This document shows positions 8,850 to 14,138 of a stretch of 14,141 nucleotides of DNA, piece after piece. The translations under genes and the position numbers were made by a program. Position 1 is the first letter of the stretch, and each line of letters starts with the position of its first letter. The notes beneath the pieces were generated by a model. The model ran no database searches. It saw only the letters and a list, made by a program, of their open reading frames with translations, and had not been told where the DNA came from. Source of the DNA: JAZSQZ01 sp045538175 (GTDB lineage Bacteria; Bacillota; Clostridia; Christensenellales; UBA1242); contig JAZSQZ010000117.1 in assembly GCA_045538175.1 (NCBI GenBank), positions 1 through 14,141 of the forward strand, in the 5' to 3' direction.

Positions 8850-8874
8850 TATATAATATATAATAACACATATA
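8850..8874 (-). promoter_or_regulatory. Putative endonuclease-gene promoter/operator element
   Basis: On the minus strand this reads TATATGTGTTATTATATATT followed by ATATAG, just before the Shine-Dalgarno of the HNH gene. The 13-nt core ATGTGTTATTATA (forward 8859-8871) is identical to the one upstream of the EDxHD endonuclease at 13394-13406. A TATAAT-like -10 within it is possible. The shared position supports a regulatory element; promoter function is inferred. Confidence 0.5.
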
Positions 8875-8892
8875 GTTAGTATACACCAACAA

Positions 8893-8909
8893 AATCTAAT
8901 AAAAATATG
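8893..8909 (+). promoter_or_regulatory. AATCTAATA intergenic motif, copy 2, ending at the 193-aa start codon
   Basis: AATCTAATAAAAATATG differs at one base from the copy before the N-terminal muzzle part (5463-5479), with the same distance to ATG and no Shine-Dalgarno. It is the only visible start signal for the C-terminal muzzle fragment. Confidence 0.45.
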
Positions 8910-9488
8910 GAATTACAAAGTTTTTATGATGAATCGACTCAATCTATATACATATGCACTGAAGAAGGCTTACTTGTTTTCGGCCCCCAAAATGCTTATC
9001 TTTTGGAAAATTTCAAAGACGTAGTGGATATGGAATTTATGAAAGGTAACATTCACATAGTAGAAGAAAACACAGAAAAGAATTTACATAAAGTAACTAC
9101 ATTGAGATATTACCACGATGTTGAAGAGTATGTGGACTTGCCTATTGAATTGGAAACATCATTCTATGGAATAGGAAGCAATGAGTCAACAACAATTGAC
9201 AGATGGAATGTTACTTTATATGACCCAGAACATAGAGAGCAAGATGTTGAGTTTCAGGTAAGAAGTTTGACAGACGTTTCTACTCAATCAGAAACTAAAA
9301 AATTACATATAAATAGTAATGATTGGGATAAGTGGTCACATTCTGTATTATTGTCATACTCTCCAAAGTTGATAAAAGGACAAGGTCTCAGATTGGGCAT
9401 AAAGTCACATAGTGCAATACAGAAAATTGTGCCACATATTATGGATAACTCTACCGGAACAACAACTAATAAGAAGTTTGAGGTATAA
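8907..9488 (+). CDS. Tail-hub / 'muzzle' protein, C-terminal part
   Basis: This 193-aa protein looks like the missing end of the 971-aa muzzle protein rather than an independent gene. It starts with a propeller-type repeat, SFYDESTQSIYICTEEGLLV, that would follow naturally on 'IYSFTGDANLQQI'. Residues 70-180 form a beta-sandwich (STTIDRWNVTLYDPEH, DVEFQVRSLTD, WSHSVLLSYSP) ending in GQGLRLGIKSHSAIQKIVPH, which resembles the closing strand of large podoviral tail-hub proteins. It is separated from the first part by the 447-bp antisense HNH gene. A TAG at 8877-8879 blocks the frame upstream, so the two halves cannot be joined by a simple read-through. It is presumably made as a separate chain that assembles with the larger part. 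Confidence 0.65.
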   Translation: MELQSFYDESTQSIYICTEEGLLVFGPQNAYLLENFKDVVDMEFMKGNIHIVEENTEKNLHKVTTLRYYHDVEEYVDLPIELETSFYGIGSNESTTIDRWNVTLYDPEHREQDVEFQVRSLTDVSTQSETKKLHINSNDWDKWSHSVLLSYSPKLIKGQGLRLGIKSHSAIQKIVPHIMDNSTGTTTNKKFEV

Positions 9489-9491
9489 AAT

Positions 9492-9593
9492 ATGGCATTT
9501 TGGGAAAATATTACAAATAGTTTGAAAGCTAGGAAAGGTGAATTTACTGGAACTTCTGGTAAAAATAATGAAAAAATCAATAAAAAAAATTGA
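9492..9593 (+). CDS. 33-aa reading frame; likely true N-terminus of the KTSC protein
   Basis: ATG 9492 has a good Shine-Dalgarno, GAGG at 9480-9483 with 8-nt spacing, and lies 3 nt after the previous stop. It encodes MAFWENITNSLKARKGEFTG, a polar helix and an Asn/Lys tail, then ends at TGA 9591-9593. Immediately before the stop is a run of eight A (9582-9589). Skipping one base there joins this frame to the KTSC frame, giving a protein of about 143 aa. The strong start signal is the reason to regard this short frame as real. Confidence 0.5.
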   Translation: MAFWENITNSLKARKGEFTGTSGKNNEKINKKN

Positions 9594-9921
9594 TGAAAAT
9601 AAGTCGGTAAATATTTCAAATCCTACTTCTAAAAGAACTTTTCATAGAGATAATGGTAGTTTATTAGACCAACAGATTGATGTCGGAGACACATCAGATC
9701 AGAATCAAAATATAGAAGTAGGAGATATAGTTTCTTCTGCTGTACAAAATGTTGATTATGACCCAAATAGTCAAGTTGCTTCTGTAACATTTCAAGGCGG
9801 TAATCAATCATATGATTATAAAGTTTCCCCCGATGAAATGAAAGAATTTATCGATGCGCCTTCAAAAGGACAATGGATAAATAATATCTGGAAGTTCAAT
9901 AATAGAATGCCAGGTTACTAA
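9538..9921 (+). CDS. KTSC-domain protein
   Basis: The C-terminal 64 residues match the KTSC domain: EVGDIVSSAVQNVDYDPNS, the central beta strands (VASVTFQGG and SYDYKV), then SPDEMKEFIDAPSKGQW and IWKFNNRMPGY. The domain is common as a small phage-encoded or stand-alone protein of unclear biochemistry. The N-terminal part is a Lys/Asn/Asp/Gln-rich linker. The start is uncertain: GTG 9538 has a weak AGGA at 3-nt spacing and gives an out-of-character Leu/Val-rich N-terminus; ATG 9568 has no Shine-Dalgarno and gives 117 aa; or synthesis begins at 9492 and shifts +1 on the A8 run (9582-9589). I think the last is the most natural. It lies directly before the capsid leader. Confidence 0.75.
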   Translation: MNLLELLVKIMKKSIKKIDENKSVNISNPTSKRTFHRDNGSLLDQQIDVGDTSDQNQNIEVGDIVSSAVQNVDYDPNSQVASVTFQGGNQSYDYKVSPDEMKEFIDAPSKGQWINNIWKFNNRMPGY

Positions 9922-9923
9922 AA

Positions 9924-9942
9924 AATCTAATAAATTTAGATT
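9924..9942 (+). promoter_or_regulatory. AATCTAATA motif copy 3 within a short palindrome
   Basis: AATCTAA (9924-9930) and TTAGATT (9936-9942) form a perfect 7-bp inverted repeat with a 5-nt spacer, 2 nt after the KTSC stop. The left arm is also copy 3 of the AATCTAATA motif. There is no T-tract, so I do not call a terminator; an RNA hairpin ending the operon transcript or a protein-binding palindrome are both possible. Confidence 0.45.
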
Positions 9943-9964
9943 AGTGCAATATAACATAAATTTG

Positions 9965-10015
9965 TGTAAAATAACACTGCTATAGTTATTTTACGAAAAA
10001 TGGTGTTATTTTACA
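9965..10015. repeat. Three-copy GTTATTTTAC element in the capsid-gene leader
   Basis: TGTAAAATAACAC (9965-9977) and GTGTTATTTTACA (10003-10015) are a perfect 13-bp inverted repeat. A third copy of the core GTTATTTTAC lies at 9985-9994, in the same direction as the right arm. The three centres are 19 and 20 bp apart, close to two helical turns. As DNA this looks like an operator array; as RNA the left arm could pair with either right-hand copy, giving two exclusive hairpins. Confidence 0.6.
9978..9986 (+). promoter_or_regulatory. Possible extended -10 promoter of the capsid gene
   Basis: TGCTATAGT is an extended -10 (TGn followed by a TATAGT hexamer, 9981-9986). No good -35 is seen. It lies between the left and middle copies of the repeat element, so a protein bound there would block it. 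The start point would fall near 9993. This is inference from sequence form only. Confidence 0.3.
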
Positions 10016-10018
10016 GAA

Positions 10019-10037
10019 AATCTAATAAATATAAATA
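10019..10037 (+). promoter_or_regulatory. AATCTAATA motif, copy 4, in the capsid leader
   Basis: AATCTAATAAATATAAATA sits 117 nt before the capsid start codon. Because it is so far from the ATG it cannot act here as a ribosome-binding element, which argues that the motif works at transcription or RNA processing level. Confidence 0.4.
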
Positions 10038-10081
10038 AACTAACAGATTTACAAGGGCGAAACCTTTTTATCTGGGAGATT

Positions 10082-10099
10082 ATGAAAAATATCTTTTGA
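10082..10099 (+). other. Possible 5-codon leader peptide before the capsid gene
   Basis: GGGAG (10074-10078) is followed after 3 nt by ATG and a five-codon frame encoding MKNIF, ending in TGA. A hairpin, GCTACT (10104-10109) with AGTAGT (10118-10123), lies between this and the capsid Shine-Dalgarno. The arrangement resembles a translational leader, but a chance match is quite possible. Confidence 0.25.
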
Positions 10100-10135
10100 C
10101 GCGGCTACTCGTCGGTAAGTAGTACAGGAAAAATT

Positions 10136-11575
10136 ATGGCCGGAATTACGGCAGATGTAGGTATCAAAAACATCCTCAAAATCTGGTACAAAGACGGTGT
10201 TGAGAATCTTTTGGTTCCAAGAAATGATCCTCTTTTGAAAGAGGTTCAGTTTACTAAGGTAGAAGGTAAGGAACAGCGCTTTGCTGCTCTCTACTCTCGT
10301 GGTGGTGCTGTTGCTGCAGACTTCTTGGTTGCTAAGAACAAGGCTGCTCGTACAGCAAAAAATGCTGAGTTTATTGTAACTCCAGGTCAGCTTTTCTCAA
10401 GCTATGTTTTCAATGCAAAGGAAGTTCAGGCTTCTCTTTCTAAACGCGGCGCTTATATGAAGATTGCTGGTAACAAGTTCTTCGCTGCAAACCAGGCTTT
10501 CAGAAGCACATTGGCTGCTTCTCTTTATGGTCGTGGATTCGGTGAAATCGGTCTTTGGACAACTTCAGCTTCACAGGGTGCTATGACAGCTAACACAGCT
10601 TATACAATCGAGCTTCCACTTGATGCTACAGCAAAAATCGACATTGACTCTTCAATCGTATTGAAGACAACTGTTGCTGGTGCTGAAGCAGTTGAATTGG
10701 TTGTAACTGACATCGATGAAACAAACAATGAAGTTACTGTATTACCACAGGCAAACTTCTCACCTTCAGCTTCTACAACTTATGTAGTTGCTCTCAAGGG
10801 TTCTATGGACGGTGCTTCTGGTGCTGCTGGAAACCCAATTATGCCTATGGGTCTTGACGGTTGGCTTCCAATTGTAAATGGACGTAAAGATGGCGTTTCT
10901 GACACTAACTGGTCTACATACATTGGTACAACATTCTGCGGCGTAAATCGTTCTGTTGCCCCAGATCGTTTGGCTGGTCAGTTCTATCAGGAAACTTCAA
11001 GCTCTGCAAAGAAAGCTGATGCTATTACTGCTCTTCTTAGAAAAGTAAGACGTGCTGGTGGTGTACCTGATATTGTTCTTTTGAATGAGAAAGACTGGTA
11101 CGATGTAGGTAAGGAAATCGAGACAACAAACACATTGTTTACTCAGACTTCTGAAAAGGGTAAGAAAAAGGCAACTATGGGATTCTCTGATTTTGCCGCT
11201 GCATTCAGCACAAACTGGATTGACAACATCTATGATTCTCCATACGTTCCAGAGGGTAAGTTCTATATCCTTGACAAGACAGCAATTGAGTATTTCGTAT
11301 ACACAAACGCTGACGTTGTAAAAGACGGTATTGAGGGTAACAACCCTGGTAAACAGGATGTTATGGATGCTGATAACAAGGGACACGAAGACGACCCATT
11401 CAAGTTGCTTATCGATGACGTTTTGAGCGTTGTTCCTGGTGAAGCAACATCTGATGGTGAATCAGTACGCGCAAGTATAAACTTCTTCGGTTCACTTGCA
11501 GTGACAAATCCGTCAGTGTGTGGTGTAGGCCTCTTTTACACTGCTACTCCGGAGAACATCCTCGGTTGGAAATAA
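10136..11575 (+). CDS. Major capsid protein (HK97 fold)
   Basis: This 479-aa protein has the layout of podoviral HK97-fold capsid proteins. It begins with an N-terminal arm (ADVGIKNILKIWYKDGVENL), then the E-loop and spine-helix region. A Thr/Val/Ala-rich beta insertion domain lies near residues 155-222. The P/A-domain signature GLDGWLPIVNG is followed by FCGVNRSVAPDRLAG, a helix DAITALLRKVRRAGG, and the strand PDIVLLNEKDW. It ends with small beta strands (FFGSLAVTNPSVCGVGLFY). AGGAA (10126-10130) is 5 nt before the ATG. Codon use differs from its neighbours (more CGT, AAC, TTC and AAG), as expected for the most abundant virion protein. It has its own leader and a strong terminator, so it is probably also transcribed separately from the upstream operon. 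Confidence 0.85.
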   Translation: MAGITADVGIKNILKIWYKDGVENLLVPRNDPLLKEVQFTKVEGKEQRFAALYSRGGAVAADFLVAKNKAARTAKNAEFIVTPGQLFSSYVFNAKEVQASLSKRGAYMKIAGNKFFAANQAFRSTLAASLYGRGFGEIGLWTTSASQGAMTANTAYTIELPLDATAKIDIDSSIVLKTTVAGAEAVELVVTDIDETNNEVTVLPQANFSPSASTTYVVALKGSMDGASGAAGNPIMPMGLDGWLPIVNGRKDGVSDTNWSTYIGTTFCGVNRSVAPDRLAGQFYQETSSSAKKADAITALLRKVRRAGGVPDIVLLNEKDWYDVGKEIETTNTLFTQTSEKGKKKATMGFSDFAAAFSTNWIDNIYDSPYVPEGKFYILDKTAIEYFVYTNADVVKDGIEGNNPGKQDVMDADNKGHEDDPFKLLIDDVLSVVPGEATSDGESVRASINFFGSLAVTNPSVCGVGLFYTATPENILGWK

Positions 11576-11595
11576 CAAACAAATTGCATAGTTTT

Positions 11596-11636
11596 GGTGG
11601 ACTATATCAAAACCACCACCTATAAATAATAGGTGG
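11596..11636 (+). repeat. Mutually exclusive hairpins upstream of the capsid terminator
   Basis: CCACCTAT (11616-11623) pairs perfectly with ATAGGTGG (11629-11636) over a 5-nt loop. GGTGG at 11596-11600 can instead pair with either CCACC in the CCACCACC block (11613-11620). The last three bases of the 8-bp stem are also the start of the terminator stem, so the structures compete. They may tune termination or protect the capsid mRNA 3' end. Confidence 0.45.
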
Positions 11637-11662
11637 CTACCTTTTTATGGGTAGCCATTTTT
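11634..11662 (+). terminator. Intrinsic terminator of the major capsid gene
   Basis: TGGCTACC (11634-11641) and GGTAGCCA (11650-11657) form a perfect 8-bp stem around an 8-nt loop, followed by five T (11658-11662). It ends 2 nt before the stop codon of the convergent endonuclease gene. The reverse strand lacks a T-tract. Confidence 0.85.
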
Positions 11663-11664
11663 GT

Positions 11665-13329
11665 CTAAATTGTATATTCGACTTTTATGCAGCCACAGTC
11701 GAATATTTGATAGAGATTATGCTCATTGCATAATTCTTTTTCAGTCTTATTTTTATCACTTTCTGGCCATATTTTTAGGCAGCTTTGTTTCATATATTTT
11801 TGTCTATTTTCTCTTATTATGAAATCCGTGTAGAAATATTTAGGTGCTGATTCGCCAACAACTTTCCATCCTGATGAAGTATATCCTTTTGCATCAAAAA
11901 TTCTTCTATCTACAAATGATGCTATTTTATCAATATTCATATCATTCATAGAAAACTTTATCAATTTAGAAAATCCACCTAAAACTTGTGTATTCAACTT
12001 AGAGCACATTCGAGCTAATTCCACATCTTTATTTTTTCTTTGAGCAAAATTTTTTCTAAAAGTGCAGACTTGAATAAGTTCATCATTGTAAAAAAGACCA
12101 TAGTTGTACTTGAAAGATTTATTCGTGTCTTGTATATGATTTTTCTTGATAAAGTTTAGAGCTTCATTTTTATCAATTTTTCTAACTTCACAATTTCTAG
12201 CAAAAATCTTTCTTTCAAATTTACCACAAGCTGCTAAAATCATAGACTTTACAATATCTTTCTTGAAATTCCATTCATCTTCAAAGATGTGCATCAATCT
12301 AATGTCTTGATTTTCACAAGCTATTGTTTTCTTTAGATGATAGTCATTTTCTTTCTTTTCTTCTGAATGCCAGTAAAGACCATCAAATTCAATAGCTAAA
12401 TTGTAATCTTCTACGAAGAAATCAAGCTCATAATGTTTTATTTTAGACCTATCATTTTGAGTAAATGATATATTATTCTCTTTTAGAAAGCCGGCAATTT
12501 CATTTTCATAATGAGATGTTCCTTTAGCTTTCATATTTTTCAATGGGGAATTATCACAAATAGATTTATCCCACAAAAGCTTTTTTCCTACAACTTTTGT
12601 GTGTTTCCCCCTATAAAATCTTTCAAAAGTTGTAACTCCACATCCAATTATTTCAGCAGCATCTTCTGATGTTACATATCCTTTGTTTCTAAGCTCATTT
12701 ATTCTATTTTGATTTTGTTCATTTCTTTTAGCTTTTGAATCTTTCATTTTATTGATAGACTCTTGTGATGGTGAAATACCTTTGTTCCAAGCAGAAAGCC
12801 CTAAATGAGCTTGTCTAATCTTCTCTTTTTGCTCTTCTGTATGGTGCTTTCCTAACCAAGAATGATTTGGGTTTGTGATATTTCTTTCAGCTCTTCTTTT
12901 CGCTCTAGCGGCTCTTTCATCATCTGATATATTCAATTTTGTTCCTTTTGGGCATCCTGGTTTATTTTTGAAAATACGACCTTTTTCCCATCCATTTGGC
13001 ACAATAAAAAACTGCTTGTTTTCAACGCCATTATTATACCAAGATTTACTAAGACTTGATATAAAATCTTCAAAAGTAACACTATGGTCGAAAGCATTAG
13101 ATATTTCTTCAGTATCTAACAGAAGTATTTCAGACTCTAATTCTGGCTCAATAAGTTGATAATAATCACCACAAACAGTGTCCCAGTCTGTTTCTCCAGT
13201 ATGTGCGCCTTTGTGCTCATAATAATTGATTGCTTCTTTATCATTTTCTAAAAAAGCAATTTCTTTCAAATTAGGCTGTTCATTCATTGCCCAAGTCCAC
13301 ATTCTTTTCAATAGTTCTTTTTGTTCCAT
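11665..13329 (-). CDS. Mosaic EDxHD-type homing endonuclease with NUMOD3, HTH and GNAT-like parts
   Basis: This 554-aa phage homing nuclease is a chain of modules. Residues 1-62 resemble the C-terminal half of a GNAT acetyltransferase (NLKEIAFLENDKEAINYYEH). Residues 95-118 hold a SWYNNGVENK...NGWEKGR module like that of the HNH enzyme at 8394. Residues 133-200 contain NUMOD3-like repeats (HHTEEQKEKIRQAHLG and AWNKGISPSQESINKM). Residues 217-252 are a helix-turn-helix. Residues 270-365 form the Vsr-like EDxHD nuclease: E275/E277, then D303, E314 and D316 and H321 in YELDFF...IEFDGLYWH, then RLMHIFEDEW. Residues 380-515 are the GNAT-like C-terminal domain usual in this family (GLFYNDELIQVCTF, ELARMCSKLN, GGFSKLIKF), closing with YQIFDCGCIKVE. 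GAGGAG (forward 13338-13343) is 8 nt from the ATG. It is convergent with the capsid gene; the frame is intact. Confidence 0.85.
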   Translation of the reverse strand: MEQKELLKRMWTWAMNEQPNLKEIAFLENDKEAINYYEHKGAHTGETDWDTVCGDYYQLIEPELESEILLLDTEEISNAFDHSVTFEDFISSLSKSWYNNGVENKQFFIVPNGWEKGRIFKNKPGCPKGTKLNISDDERAARAKRRAERNITNPNHSWLGKHHTEEQKEKIRQAHLGLSAWNKGISPSQESINKMKDSKAKRNEQNQNRINELRNKGYVTSEDAAEIIGCGVTTFERFYRGKHTKVVGKKLLWDKSICDNSPLKNMKAKGTSHYENEIAGFLKENNISFTQNDRSKIKHYELDFFVEDYNLAIEFDGLYWHSEEKKENDYHLKKTIACENQDIRLMHIFEDEWNFKKDIVKSMILAACGKFERKIFARNCEVRKIDKNEALNFIKKNHIQDTNKSFKYNYGLFYNDELIQVCTFRKNFAQRKNKDVELARMCSKLNTQVLGGFSKLIKFSMNDMNIDKIASFVDRRIFDAKGYTSSGWKVVGESAPKYFYTDFIIRENRQKYMKQSCLKIWPESDKNKTEKELCNEHNLYQIFDCGCIKVEYTI

Positions 13330-13384
13330 TTTGTTTTCTCCTCTTTATAATTAGTTAGTAATTATAAAATTCTTTAGTTGATTA

Positions 13385-13406
13385 GTATATAATTATAATA
13401 ACACAT
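13385..13406 (-). promoter_or_regulatory. Putative promoter/operator of the EDxHD endonuclease gene
   Basis: On the minus strand the element reads ATGTGTTATTATAATTATAT followed by AC, about 55 nt before the start codon. It includes a TATAAT hexamer (forward 13392-13397). The 13-nt core is identical to the one before the HNH gene at 8859-8871. Confidence 0.5.
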
Positions 13407-13424
13407 CTTCTAATAATATATGCA

Positions 13425-13459
13425 TAAAAAAGGCTACTCATTTCTGAGTAGCTTTTATT
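13425..13459. terminator. Bidirectional intrinsic terminator
   Basis: GCTACTCA (13433-13440) and TGAGTAGC (13445-13452) form an 8-bp stem with a 4-nt loop. On the right it is followed by TTTTATTTTTT, and on the left it is flanked by AAAAAA, so it can stop transcription on either strand. Its main job is probably to end the minus-strand secreted-protein/lipoprotein transcript before it reaches the endonuclease gene. Confidence 0.85.
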
Positions 13460-13461
13460 TT

Positions 13462-13830
13462 TTATTCAACATTTTGCCAATTTTGCCAATCAACTTCGTT
13501 TAGTTTTTGATTTTTTGTCAACTTCCAAATAAAGCTTCTGCAATCTTCATAAGAGCCATACCATCTCTCGATTTTTCTACTATTCCAATCTTTGTATTCA
13601 ACATAATGAACAATCGGTGAAGAGAACATTTTGATGTCAATCCATTCTTGGTCTTCGGTGCCTAATCTGTAAACAAATAAGCAGCCACCTGGCTCATAGT
13701 TTAGATCTTTTTCAGCATTTGTTATTTCTGTTATAGGATATGCTTCTCTATCATTGAGAACGTTCCAATCTACTGCATAAGCACTTACCAAAAAGAACAT
13801 TCCTATCAAAACTAAAATAATCTTTTTCAT
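13462..13830 (-). CDS. Secreted small protein with Sec signal peptide
   Basis: This 122-aa protein has a clear signal peptide: MKK, a hydrophobic core (residues 4-16) and an AYA cleavage site (A17-Y18-A19), leaving a mature protein of about 103 aa. The mature part is polar, tryptophan- and tyrosine-rich, with two cysteines (C50 and C97) that could form a disulfide. I do not recognise the family. It is the second gene of a minus-strand cassette: its ATG overlaps the TGA of the upstream lipoprotein gene (ATGA), with GGGAG (forward 13838-13842) as Shine-Dalgarno. It is followed directly by the bidirectional terminator. Its orientation opposite to the virion genes and its export signal suggest an accessory protein acting in the envelope or outside the cell. 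Confidence 0.75.
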   Translation of the reverse strand: MKKIILVLIGMFFLVSAYAVDWNVLNDREAYPITEITNAEKDLNYEPGGCLFVYRLGTEDQEWIDIKMFSSPIVHYVEYKDWNSRKIERWYGSYEDCRSFIWKLTKNQKLNEVDWQNWQNVE

Positions 13831-14138
13831 ATTTCACTCTCCCTCAATTTTCTTTTCATTTCTTCTAGTTCTTTATGCCAATTGTCGACGTCTTCCTTTG
13901 TCCAATCTTCTCTTAGGTCAAAGTTGTCTCCAAAAGCTTCTGATAATGGTATGCCATCTATTGTTACGTATTCAAAATCCCCATTTTCCATTTTCTTGAA
14001 ATGTCTAGGAATTCCATAGGAATCTACTAAAGTATAAATCGCTGTTTCTTCATAATATTCCTCAGGATGCTTGGAACAACCTATAAAAGATGTTGCTAAA
14101 AAGCAAACCATAAACAATAAGCTAATAATCTTTTTCAT
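13827..14138 (-). CDS. Small lipoprotein
   Basis: This 103-aa protein has an N-terminal lipoprotein-type signal: MKK, a hydrophobic stretch and FIGC (C21) as lipobox, followed by SK. The mature part (residues 22-103) is strongly acidic and helical toward the C-terminus (DNWHKELEEMKRKLRE). I do not recognise the family. The start codon lies 3 nt from the window edge, so the ribosome-binding site and promoter are outside; the ATG is the first plausible start. The stop overlaps the next start by 4 nt. Small phage-encoded lipoproteins often block superinfection or modify the host surface; this is inference from architecture. Confidence 0.75.
   Translation of the reverse strand: MKKIISLLFMVCFLATSFIGCSKHPEEYYEETAIYTLVDSYGIPRHFKKMENGDFEYVTIDGIPLSEAFGDNFDLREDWTKEDVDNWHKELEEMKRKLRESEI

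Noticed and set aside
8393..8906. Group I intron splitting the muzzle gene
   Set aside because: Only about 67 nt of the insert are outside the HNH coding region, the HNH gene is antisense to the host gene, and no intron core is seen. A simple gene insertion fits better.
13462..14138. Spanin pair (i-spanin/o-spanin)
   Set aside because: One lipoprotein is present, but the partner has a cleavable signal peptide and no membrane anchor, and no endolysin or holin gene is nearby.
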